A model generated the notes under the pieces. That model did not search any database. It was not told the DNA's origin and saw only the letters and a list, made by a program, of their open reading frames with translations. 64,000 nucleotides of DNA from Flammeovirgaceae bacterium BBD 1991-12 (GTDB lineage: Bacteria > Bacteroidota > Bacteroidia > Cytophagales > Cyclobacteriaceae): contig LYSV01000025.1 of assembly GCA_001657315.1 (NCBI GenBank), positions 62,001 through 126,000 on the forward strand. Reading direction: 5' to 3'. Both the position numbers and the translations under genes were made by a program. Shown one piece after another: positions 51,308 through 59,567 of this stretch; the first letter of the stretch is position 1; every line of letters starts with the position of its first letter.

Positions 51308-52375
51308 ATGGCAAAAGCATTTGTGATATGTTTGGCGGGTTTTTTATGGCTAATACCATGGGCATGCACCAATGATGCTGTGCAAACCGGGGGCCTGCCG
51401 GATCTGCCACAGGAAGAGGCAGACTCTCTTTTCCTCAACCCTGTCCTGAGCCGTGGACCCGATCCCTGGGTATTTCAGACCGGGGATCACTATTATCTTA
51501 CGTTTACTACAGGGATCAACATAATGCTTTACCGGACATCGCACATGTCCGATCTGACTGGCGCCATTAAGCGGGTGATCTGGACACCCCCCTTAACCGG
51601 GCCCAATTCCCGGAATATCTGGGCTCCGGAGATCCATCGTGTTCATGGCAAATGGTACGTGTACTATGCTGCTGACGATGGTAATAATGATAACCACCGG
51701 ATGTTTGTGCTGGAGAATAGTCATGAAGATCCTGCCATGGGACAATGGATTGACCGGGGTGAACTTAAGCTGCCAGATGACCGATGGGCGATCGATGGTA
51801 CCATTTTCGAACATAAGGACCAGCTTTATTATCTCTGGTCCGGTTGGGAGGGTATCGCTAACATCAGGCAAGACATATATATCTGTAAAATGAGCGATCC
51901 TGTCACCCCCGTTGGAGAGCGGATCCTGCTTACCAGCCCTATCCTACCCTGGGAAACCAATGGAGTAAACCCAACGGTAACGGAAGGACCACAGGTGTTG
52001 AAGAAAGGCGATAAGCTGTTCATTGTGTACTCTGCGGGTGGTTGCTGGACAGACGGCTATGCACTGGGCATGCTGTCGGCCCGGCAGGATGCAGATCTCC
52101 TTGACCCGGCCTCCTGGGAGAAAAGCCAGCAGCCGGTCTTCGCCCAGAATCCGGAAGGAAATGCCTTTGGACCGGGCCATAACGGCTTTTTCAGATCATT
52201 GGATGACAGCGAAGACTGGCTCATTTATCATGCCAACGCTTCCGCCGGGCAGGGCTGTGGAAATGACCGTTCCATTCGCATACAACCCTTCTTTTGGAAA
52301 GAAGACGGCACACCCGATTTTGGACAGCCGCATCCTTTGGATCAAAAGTTAACCAAACCCTCAGGCGAGTATTGA
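51308..52375 (+). CDS. GH43 family glycosidase, lipoprotein (arabinofuranosidase-like)
   Basis: A 355-residue five-bladed propeller with lipoprotein signal (lipobox IPWAC, C20). The GH43 triad is visible: base D52 in RGPDPWVF, pKa modulator D163 in WAIDGTIF, acid E226 in VTEGPQVL. The blade sequences (NIWAPEIHRVHGKWYVYYAA, YYLWSGW, FIVYSAGGCWTDGYALGML, AFGPGHNGFFRS) resemble exo-1,5-alpha-L-arabinofuranosidases of subfamily GH43_26; subfamily assignment is from memory. Expected to release arabinose from arabinan or arabino-oligosaccharides at the surface or in the periplasm. First enzyme gene after susD, 57 bases downstream. Confidence 0.92.
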   Translation: MAKAFVICLAGFLWLIPWACTNDAVQTGGLPDLPQEEADSLFLNPVLSRGPDPWVFQTGDHYYLTFTTGINIMLYRTSHMSDLTGAIKRVIWTPPLTGPNSRNIWAPEIHRVHGKWYVYYAADDGNNDNHRMFVLENSHEDPAMGQWIDRGELKLPDDRWAIDGTIFEHKDQLYYLWSGWEGIANIRQDIYICKMSDPVTPVGERILLTSPILPWETNGVNPTVTEGPQVLKKGDKLFIVYSAGGCWTDGYALGMLSARQDADLLDPASWEKSQQPVFAQNPEGNAFGPGHNGFFRSLDDSEDWLIYHANASAGQGCGNDRSIRIQPFFWKEDGTPDFGQPHPLDQKLTKPSGEY

Positions 52376-52406
52376 CACGACCTGACCAATAAACCAGGAA
52401 ATCATA

Positions 52407-54410
52407 ATGAAAAACTACATATCAATTTGTATTGGCATTTTAACCAGTTTCTCTTTATCTGCACAGGACTATCCGATAAGCTATGTACTGTCGGTTAAAA
52501 CACCGGGTAATCCGGCAAGTCAGCATACACTCACAACCAGGGAAGGTAAAATGGTAACCGATCCGGCTATACCCGTGCAAATCAGTCAGGAGCTTTCTAT
52601 CGATGATAACGACCAGGTACTACGTATCACTATAGAAGCCAGAGAAGACACCTACATCAATTTGAGCGGAGCGCTATCGCTTGATCAGCAGGAGTACAGG
52701 TCGACCCAGTTTTATCTCCCGGGTTTCTGGTACCGGAAAAACATGCGGTCGCCGGATAAAGCACCCAATGCCAGGGTAAGTAAAAGCTGGATAGTACGTG
52801 AGGACCGTCTCAGCACTCCTATGGCCGGGGCTTATGATGAAGCCACTGGAAAAGGCATAAACCTGATACGGCTGGACAATGTGGATCAGGTGGCGCTGGC
52901 CCCACTCAATCAGGGAGAGGTGATCCTGAGTGGTCCAACCAACCTGGGTGCGGTGGGCTTTGGTGAGCAAAATGGCAAAGCTTTCCTGTCGTTTGCCATT
53001 CCCTACAAAGAAGCACCTCATAGCTATTATCGAAAACTCACCCTGGGCGAGCCCGTCACTTCATTCGTCCTGATCCGGTCGGGAGAGCGTTTGACTGTGG
53101 AATATCTCATCCGGTCTTTCGAAGCAAGCGACTACTCCGACTTTGTGGCCCGGTCATGGACCACATCCTATGACACCAAAAAGCCTGAACCGGTAAGGTC
53201 AGATAAGTTTACCGATCAGGAGATCAAAAGTGTATTGGCCAGGTTCTGGAAGCAATCCTTCACCTCTACCCGGGATCTCAAGGGGTATTCCGGCGTACAT
53301 CTGCAGACGGCGGACTGCGAAGTGATACCACTGCTGGAAGTGGGGTTTGTAGGTCGTGTGCTGCTCAATGCATTTAACTCCCTTGAGTTTGGCCATGAGC
53401 AAAACGACCAGGAATTGATCCGCATGTCTCATCAAATATGGGACAGCTACCTGGCCAATGGTTTTACCAAAGGTGGGCTTTTTCGTGAGGTAGTGGACGA
53501 GCATCATGGCCGGGAGGCGCATATTTTTTCCATACGCAGACAATCCGAGGGTCTCTATGCTACGCTTTTCTACCTGGCGTACGAAAAGGCCGCCGGACGT
53601 CTTCATCCGGAATGGGAAGCACGAGTAAAAGTGATGCTGTCACTGTTTTCCAAACTACAAAAGGAAGACGGTTCTTTTCCCAGAAAGTTTGACGACAATC
53701 AAAATGTGAAAGACGCAAGCGGGGGAAGTTCTTCCTGCGCGGTGCCTCCGCTGGTAATGGCTTACCGGTACTTTGGAGATAAAAGCTATCTTGAAATGGC
53801 CCGTAAAGTCGCTGCCTATCAGGAGGCAGAATTGATCTCCAAAGCAGACTATTTTTCTTCCACCCTGGATGCCAATTGTGAAGACAAGGAAGCCTCTCTT
53901 TATGTGGCCACCTCTCTGTACTACCTGGCCCAGGTTAGCAAGGGGAAAGAAAGAGCGCATTACATTCAGCAGGCTAAAAAAGCATCTTATTTTGCCCTGA
54001 GTTGGTACTATACCTGGGATGTCCCCTTTGCTCCGGGGCAGATGCTTGGGGACCTGGGCATGAAATCGAGGGGCTGGGGCAATGTATCTGTAGAAAACAA
54101 CCACATCGATGTCTACATATTCGAGTTTGATGAGATCCTGGATTGGCTCGCTTCAGAGACCAGTGAGCCTCGTTTTAAAGACTTTGCCCACGTGATCCGC
54201 TCCTCCATGCGCTCGCAACTCCTGCCCTACGAAGGGCATATGGTGGGTATCGGTAAGGTAGGCTATTACCCGGAAGTGGTACAGCATACGCAGTGGGATT
54301 ATGGAAAATTTGGTAAGGGTTTTTACAACGACCTGTTCGCTCCGGGATGGACGGTAGCCTCCCTTTGGGAGCTGTTAACAATAGGGCGTACAGAAGCCTA
54401 TTTTAAATGA
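52407..54410 (+). CDS. Unassigned PUL enzyme with toroid-like C-terminal domain
   Basis: A 667-residue protein with signal peptide MKNYISICIGILTSFSLSAQ. Residues 20-250 are beta-rich (TREGKMVTDPAIPVQISQEL; a sandwich-like fold), and residues 265-665 are helical with repeating helix pairs (LLEVGFVGRVLLNAFNSLEFG, SIRRQSEGLYATLFYLAYEK, ASLYVATSLYYLAQVSKG, DVYIFEFDEILDWL), as expected for an (alpha/alpha)6 or 7 toroid glycosidase or lyase. Candidate acids include E in FREVVDEHHG and D in DANCEDKEAS. I cannot place it in a known GH family. Position inside the PUL between GH43 and the propeller gene, with a four-base overlap to the next gene, argues for a glycan-degrading role. Confidence 0.78.
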   Translation: MKNYISICIGILTSFSLSAQDYPISYVLSVKTPGNPASQHTLTTREGKMVTDPAIPVQISQELSIDDNDQVLRITIEAREDTYINLSGALSLDQQEYRSTQFYLPGFWYRKNMRSPDKAPNARVSKSWIVREDRLSTPMAGAYDEATGKGINLIRLDNVDQVALAPLNQGEVILSGPTNLGAVGFGEQNGKAFLSFAIPYKEAPHSYYRKLTLGEPVTSFVLIRSGERLTVEYLIRSFEASDYSDFVARSWTTSYDTKKPEPVRSDKFTDQEIKSVLARFWKQSFTSTRDLKGYSGVHLQTADCEVIPLLEVGFVGRVLLNAFNSLEFGHEQNDQELIRMSHQIWDSYLANGFTKGGLFREVVDEHHGREAHIFSIRRQSEGLYATLFYLAYEKAAGRLHPEWEARVKVMLSLFSKLQKEDGSFPRKFDDNQNVKDASGGSSSCAVPPLVMAYRYFGDKSYLEMARKVAAYQEAELISKADYFSSTLDANCEDKEASLYVATSLYYLAQVSKGKERAHYIQQAKKASYFALSWYYTWDVPFAPGQMLGDLGMKSRGWGNVSVENNHIDVYIFEFDEILDWLASETSEPRFKDFAHVIRSSMRSQLLPYEGHMVGIGKVGYYPEVVQHTQWDYGKFGKGFYNDLFAPGWTVASLWELLTIGRTEAYFK

Positions 54411-55624
54411 TCGGATCAGTGAAAATGATGAAAAGCAGAATTAAATACCTGTTGTTGTTGGTTGGAATTTGGGCCTGCAATTCAGATGATGAGGCAGCCA
54501 CACCGGAGCCAGATGAGGAGCCCGATGAGGACACTACCCAATGGGTGATCAAAAAAATTATACCAGGCAAACCGATCAGTCACATCGAATGGGGACTGCC
54601 ACGAAAGGTGTCCCACGAAGTGTACAGTGCAGACTATCCACGGATGCTAAGCCTGGGAGGAGATACATTATTTCTGGCTTACCACGGTGGCCCGTTGAAT
54701 AACGAATGGGATAATCTCTATCTCAGGAAAAGCTTCGATAATGGCCAGACCTGGACGGATACAGAGGTGCTGATGGCTGATGAAGACCCGGACTACTTTG
54801 GCTTTGCCAATCCCGAATTTCTGGCGTTGCGAAATGGCAGAATACTGCTGGCCTTTACGGGACGCGGCAATCCTGACGACAACCAGCACAACAATATCCA
54901 GGTAATGCACAGTGATGATCGTGGAGAGACCTGGTCGGCCCCGCGCGTAGTAGCCTTCGGGCGTTCATGGGAGCCGGCCATGACAGAACATCCGGGAGGA
55001 GATATCCTGATGTTCTATTCCAGTGAGGCCCGTTGGTGGCAGGTAGCAGATCAGATAGAACAGGAGATCCATATGGTGCAGTCCAAAAATGCCGGGATAT
55101 CCTGGAGCACACCGCGATCCGTGGCGTATACGTCAGGCAAACGTGATGGCATGCCCGTACCTTTGGTATTGCGGGAAGGCAAAGGCATTGTGTTTGCCAT
55201 CGAATCTGTGGGTAACCGTGACTCCCCCTGGATACTTCACTCCAGCCTGAAAAACCGGTTTGAAAAACCTTCGGAGGTCTCACGGTACCTCGCGGCGCCA
55301 AAATCCCTGGTGAATTTCGGAGGAGGGCCCTACATTATCCAACTCCCTACAGGTGAAACCGTCCTTTCCTGCCACGATACAGGCGGCAGATCCATTGGGG
55401 CCGACTGGAAGAAAAATACCATGTACGTACTCATCGGCGACAGTGATGCCAGAAACTTTTCAAATGTAAGCTATCCTTTCCCCGGTTTACCGCACGACGA
55501 AGGTGCTTTCTTCAACGCGGTGCATGCACTGGACGCCAATACCTTAGTGGCCCTGGGTAGTCGGCATTTTGCCGACGGGCATGCAGAGGTACATTGGGTG
55601 ACCGGTACCATTGTAAGAAGGTGA
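54407..55624 (+). CDS. Sialidase/GH93-like six-bladed propeller, lipoprotein
   Basis: A 405-residue protein. The ATG at 54407 overlaps the previous stop (ATGA); alternatives at 54425 and 54428 (MMKSRIKYLLLL) give a cleaner lipoprotein signal with lipobox GIWAC. An acidic linker follows (about 28-42). BNR/Asp-box-like units are visible: SFDNGQTWTDTEVL, SDDRGETWSAPRVV, SKNAGISWSTPRSV. Together with GKRDGMPVPLVLREG and GRSWEPAMTEHPGG these fit the sialidase-fold exo-arabinanase family GH93 better than true GH33, since the Arg triad plus Tyr of sialidases is not obvious. Predicted: exo-acting arabinan hydrolase; assignment is tentative. A repeat-family hairpin follows the stop. Confidence 0.8.
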   Translation: MIGSVKMMKSRIKYLLLLVGIWACNSDDEAATPEPDEEPDEDTTQWVIKKIIPGKPISHIEWGLPRKVSHEVYSADYPRMLSLGGDTLFLAYHGGPLNNEWDNLYLRKSFDNGQTWTDTEVLMADEDPDYFGFANPEFLALRNGRILLAFTGRGNPDDNQHNNIQVMHSDDRGETWSAPRVVAFGRSWEPAMTEHPGGDILMFYSSEARWWQVADQIEQEIHMVQSKNAGISWSTPRSVAYTSGKRDGMPVPLVLREGKGIVFAIESVGNRDSPWILHSSLKNRFEKPSEVSRYLAAPKSLVNFGGGPYIIQLPTGETVLSCHDTGGRSIGADWKKNTMYVLIGDSDARNFSNVSYPFPGLPHDEGAFFNAVHALDANTLVALGSRHFADGHAEVHWVTGTIVRR

Positions 55625-55627
55625 AAA

Positions 55628-55658
55628 GGGGTCAGACGGTTTGGAACTGTCTGACCCC
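55628..55658. repeat. Hairpin (repeat family copy 2)
   Basis: GGGGTCAGACGGTT (55628-55641), loop TGG, AACTGTCTGACCCC (55645-55658): 14-bp stem with one G-U pair. Same core as the hairpin at 29490-29530 (GACGGTTTGGAACNGTC) and also right after a stop codon, here between two co-directional PUL genes. Confidence 0.6.
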
Positions 55659-55693
55659 CGTGGAAGGAATCTAAAATAAAATGACTAACAAAG

Positions 55694-57901
55694 ATGAAAC
55701 ATATTTATAGCATATATCTGGTCTGCGTATTGGCAGGCAGTCTGGCCGTCTTTCAGGCAGAAGCACAAAGTTTTGTGAATCCCATCAGCGATCTGGCCGA
55801 TCCGTTCATAACCTATCATAATGGTTACTATTATTACACCGGTACAACCGGTGGAAATATAAGCATGCGCCGGGCCACCACATTGGAGGGCCTGAAGGCA
55901 GCACCCTTACAGGTGGTCTTCACACCGGGTGGAGGGCAACCCACTCATTTCTACTGGGCGCCCGAAATGTTCCGTATCAACAACAAGTGGTACATCTACT
56001 TTAGTGCATCGCTGACCACCTCCACCAATGATATGCGCACCTGGGTTCTGGAAAACACTTCTTCTGATCCCATGTCCGGCACCTGGGTGTTTAAAGAACG
56101 TATTTATGATCCGTGGAATGATCTCTGGGCCATTGATGGTACAGTACTTGATCTGTCCGGGACTAATTATTTCATCTGGTCAGGGGTAGATTACAATGCC
56201 AACATTGACAAACCGCAACGCATATATATATCCTCTATGAGCAATCCGTGGACATTGGACCCGGGACGGACGTTGCTTTCCAGTCCCACACTTTCATGGG
56301 AAAACAACGGGAATGTAAATGAAGGTCCGGAAGTCATCAGAAAAAATGGAAAAGTGTTTTTGGTGTATTCGGCCAATGGCTGCTGGACGCCGGATTACAG
56401 GCTTGGCATGCTCTCGATGAATGATAATCTGAACCCAATGAATGCAGGGAACTGGTACAAGCATCCCAACCCTGTTTTTCAATCCAATGCTTCCGTGGCG
56501 GCCTATGGCCCAGGACATCATTTTTTCTTCACCTCACCCGACGGGTCTCAGGATTGGTTTGCCTATCATGCCACCACTAATTCATCTGGCGCCTGTGATG
56601 CCAGCCGTACCACCAGGGCTCAGCGCATTGTCTGGAACAGCGACGGTACGCCAAACTTTGGCATTCCCGTAGAAACCGGAACGAAGCAACAGGCACCTGC
56701 AGGAGAAGCGGGGCTGCCGGCTGGTTCACCTGTAGCCAATGGTATCTACAAGATCGTGGTGCAAAGCAGTAATAAACCACTGGATGTCGCCGGATGCTCC
56801 GTCGAAAAAGGAGCCAATGTGCATCAGTGGGATGACGGTAATGTGGACTGCCAGAAGTGGCACATCCAGGCTACAAGTGATGGGTACTATACCATTACCT
56901 CTCTTCAGGGAGGGCTGGTACTTGAGGTGGTCAACTGCTCCAATGCCAATGCTGCCAATGTACAAATGTGGGCACCCAATGGAGCCGATTGTCAAAAATG
57001 GTCCTTTGTACCTGTCGGAGGAGGTTATTACCGCATTATGTCGAAACAAAGCGGAAAAGCGCTGGACATTCAGTTTGGAGGTAACAATAACGGCGCTAAC
57101 CTGCAGCAATATGACTACCTGAGTAACACCCAGCAACACTTTCGCCTTGAATGGCTGGGTACGGATGAACCGATGACCTCCGGAGTGTACCGGATCATTT
57201 CCAGGCAGAGTGACCTGGCCATGGACCTTGCCGGATGCAATACCAACAATGGCGCAAATATCGCTCAGTGGACATGGCTCAACAACAACTGTCAACGCTG
57301 GAGTGTGGAAGACACAGGAGATGGTTACTTCATGATCCGGTCTTTGCACAGCGGACGCGTGCTGGATGTACCCGCTTGTTCGGATCAGCCGGGAGCCAAT
57401 ATTCAGCAGTGGGATGCCTACGGCAATGATTGCCAGAAGTTCAGCATTCAACCGGCAGGTAGTGGATTTTACAGCATCATCAACAAATCCAGTGGTCTTG
57501 CTGTGGATGTTACCGGTTGTTCTACTTCACCGGGGGCCAATATTCAGCAATGGACATATTGGGGTGGTGATTGTCAACTATGGAAATTTGAAAAGGTGAG
57601 CACTTCATCGGCGCGGATCGCCAACCGTAAAATGAACAAGGAGACGGTAACCAAAGAAAATGCCTCATCACTGAAGGTTTATCCAAATCCTGCACATGAT
57701 TACCTGGAAATCTCGGGGAGTTTAGGAAAGCAGGAAGTGAATGCTGTACTGTATGACGCCTTGTACCGCGAAGTGGCACGATGGAATACCACTGCAGACA
57801 CGCAAATTACATTGGATGTCAAGGGAGTTTACCCGGGGATCTATGTACTCCGGATCAAAAATGATGAGACCATTGCAAGTTATCGGGTAGTGATAAGGTA
57901 G
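55694..57901 (+). CDS. T9SS-secreted GH43 with two ricin-type lectin (CBM13-like) domains
   Basis: A 735-residue modular enzyme. Signal peptide MKHIYSIYLVCVLAGSLAVFQAEAQ; GH43 propeller 26-335 with D36 (LADPF), D148 (WAIDGT) and E210 (NEGPEV), in the same arabinofuranosidase-like subgroup as the GH43 at 51308. Residues 350-485 and 490-630 are two ricin B-like modules made of QxW-type repeats (LDVAGCSVEKGANVHQWD, LDVPACSDQPGANIQQWD, VDVTGCSTSPGANIQQWT). Residues 660-735 are a T9SS sorting domain (LKVYPNPAHDYLEI, GVYPGIYVLRI). So it is secreted through T9SS and stays on or leaves the cell surface, binding galactose- or arabinose-rich glycans while removing arabinose (inference). Confidence 0.94.
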   Translation: MKHIYSIYLVCVLAGSLAVFQAEAQSFVNPISDLADPFITYHNGYYYYTGTTGGNISMRRATTLEGLKAAPLQVVFTPGGGQPTHFYWAPEMFRINNKWYIYFSASLTTSTNDMRTWVLENTSSDPMSGTWVFKERIYDPWNDLWAIDGTVLDLSGTNYFIWSGVDYNANIDKPQRIYISSMSNPWTLDPGRTLLSSPTLSWENNGNVNEGPEVIRKNGKVFLVYSANGCWTPDYRLGMLSMNDNLNPMNAGNWYKHPNPVFQSNASVAAYGPGHHFFFTSPDGSQDWFAYHATTNSSGACDASRTTRAQRIVWNSDGTPNFGIPVETGTKQQAPAGEAGLPAGSPVANGIYKIVVQSSNKPLDVAGCSVEKGANVHQWDDGNVDCQKWHIQATSDGYYTITSLQGGLVLEVVNCSNANAANVQMWAPNGADCQKWSFVPVGGGYYRIMSKQSGKALDIQFGGNNNGANLQQYDYLSNTQQHFRLEWLGTDEPMTSGVYRIISRQSDLAMDLAGCNTNNGANIAQWTWLNNNCQRWSVEDTGDGYFMIRSLHSGRVLDVPACSDQPGANIQQWDAYGNDCQKFSIQPAGSGFYSIINKSSGLAVDVTGCSTSPGANIQQWTYWGGDCQLWKFEKVSTSSARIANRKMNKETVTKENASSLKVYPNPAHDYLEISGSLGKQEVNAVLYDALYREVARWNTTADTQITLDVKGVYPGIYVLRIKNDETIASYRVVIR

Positions 57902-58009
57902 ATACTAAGTAAGTTTGAGTTATGATGAGAACCAAGGCCAATAGTATGGATAATATTCAAGGCACTCATTAACTTTAAGCAACTTACAATCAAATCTTAT
58001 TTAATACCC

Positions 58010-59224
58010 ATGATTTCTTTTCAAAATAAAAACCTGATTATGATGACCAGCAGTATGATCTCCACTTTTGACAATAGATTTATCACTTACTTTTTCATAC
58101 CTCTTCTAATCATATTGATCCCTGCCTGCAAAAAAAAGGCTGATGACCAAAACTGGAATTATCAAAAGGTGAGAACAGCCTTCCAACAACAACTAAATGG
58201 GAAGGATGTAGACCTGTACCTGTTGGAAAACAGCAATGGAGTACAGGTAACCATCACGAATTACGGGGGCAGGATTGTGCACCTGATCGTACCGGATAAG
58301 GATAGCCAACCTACTGATATCGTTTTGGGGTACAACAGCCTGGACGGATATCTCAACTCCGGTGAGCTCTATTTCGGAGCCCTGATCGGAAGGTACGGCA
58401 ATCGTATTGCACATGGGCAATTTACATTGGATGGGACAACCTACCAGCTTGCGGCAAACAATGGAGACCACAGCCTTCATGGCGGCCCCGGAGGATACCA
58501 CAATGTAGTATGGGAAGTAAACAACACAAGTGAAAATGCTATTACCCTTAGCTATTTTTCACCCGATGGAGAAGAAGGATTTCCCGGTAATCTCCGGATC
58601 GAAATGACTTACACGCTCACAGATCAGAATGAGCTGGTGATGGAATACAAAGCGACTACTGATAAGGCTACCCCTGTAAACCTCACCAACCACGCCTTTT
58701 TTAATTTGAACGGAGATGGCTCCGGCAGCATTAATGGGCATATTTTACAGGTAAATGCAACTCAATATACCCCCGTGGATGAAACCCTTATACCTTTGGG
58801 AGAGGTAGCTTCAGTATCGGGTACGCCTTTTGATTTTACTTCTCCTACTGATATTGGAGCCCGTATCGAAGATACTCACGAACAATTGAAGTTTGGCAAA
58901 GGGTATGATCACAACTTTGTGCTGGACAAGGGTATGACTGTAACTCCAGAACTTGCAGCATCCGTCAGATCACCGGTATCCGGCATTGAGCTGCGGGTCT
59001 TAACCACTGAACCCGGGCTTCAGTTTTATGGAGGAAATTTTCTGAGTGGAACAGATACAGGTAAAAACGGCTCTTATGAGTTTCGTGGGGCATTTTGTCT
59101 GGAAACCCAACACTTTCCCGACTCACCCAATCAACCCGGCTTTCCCTCTGTCATTCTCAGGCCTGGCGAAACATACAGCTCTCAATCCGTCTATGAATTC
59201 ATCCTGCCGGTGTCAGGAGAGTAG
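58010..59224 (+). CDS. Aldose 1-epimerase (galactose mutarotase), lipoprotein
   Basis: A 404-residue protein. Several in-frame ATGs precede a lipoprotein signal (YFFIPLLIILIPAC); 58055 may be the real start. The mutarotase features are present: TNYGGRIVHLIVPD, ALIGRYGNRIAHGQF, catalytic His in DHSLHGG and in VNLTNHAFFNL, PVDETLIPLGE, and catalytic Glu in FCLETQHFPDSPNQP. It interconverts alpha and beta anomers of aldoses; in PULs it speeds entry of freshly released arabinose or galactose into catabolism, here on the outer side because it is lipidated. Last gene of the locus. Confidence 0.94.
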   Translation: MISFQNKNLIMMTSSMISTFDNRFITYFFIPLLIILIPACKKKADDQNWNYQKVRTAFQQQLNGKDVDLYLLENSNGVQVTITNYGGRIVHLIVPDKDSQPTDIVLGYNSLDGYLNSGELYFGALIGRYGNRIAHGQFTLDGTTYQLAANNGDHSLHGGPGGYHNVVWEVNNTSENAITLSYFSPDGEEGFPGNLRIEMTYTLTDQNELVMEYKATTDKATPVNLTNHAFFNLNGDGSGSINGHILQVNATQYTPVDETLIPLGEVASVSGTPFDFTSPTDIGARIEDTHEQLKFGKGYDHNFVLDKGMTVTPELAASVRSPVSGIELRVLTTEPGLQFYGGNFLSGTDTGKNGSYEFRGAFCLETQHFPDSPNQPGFPSVILRPGETYSSQSVYEFILPVSGE

Positions 59225-59567
59225 GCTCAAGCGAGAGCTACCCGCCTTCCTGTAACTTGTGTTCCATGCAGGCATGTCATTCGGGCCTGTTTAAACCCTT
59301 ACGCGGAAGGCGGATTCACCTTCACAATAGTCCTTCACTACTGCTTGCAGGATTTTTTCCCTTCGGGAACTTTTCAGCCATTGTATTATTTCGGCCGGAG
59401 AGTACGTCCGGCATTTAGCTAATCACAGAAATATAGTACAGGTAACCATCTCATCTCCCCTGCCTGTTCTACTCGCTTGTTCCCCAATAATGCCGTTGGT
59501 GTAAATCAAAAGAAAATTTTTCACGAGCTTTGGATAGCTTTGATAATCCTTAAAAAATCCTGATAAA
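59225..59567. other. 343-base intergenic region with weak -7 element
   Basis: No gene found. Near its right end TAGCTTTG (59535-59542) matches TAnnTTTG 25 bases before the tricorn-protease ATG; the -33 element is not convincing. A small stem TTCCC-ttc-GGGAA lies at about 59356-59368. The first 150 bases after the epimerase stop show no clear terminator. Confidence 0.4.

Noticed and set aside
54407-55624. True GH33 sialidase assignment
   Set aside because: Asp-box-like repeats are shared by all sialidase-fold families, the sialidase Arg triad is not evident, and the neighbouring arabinan-type enzymes make GH93-like more probable.
56726-57451. A 241-codon minus-strand frame in the GH43-lectin gene
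   Set aside because: It mirrors the repeated lectin modules of the plus strand; no independent support.
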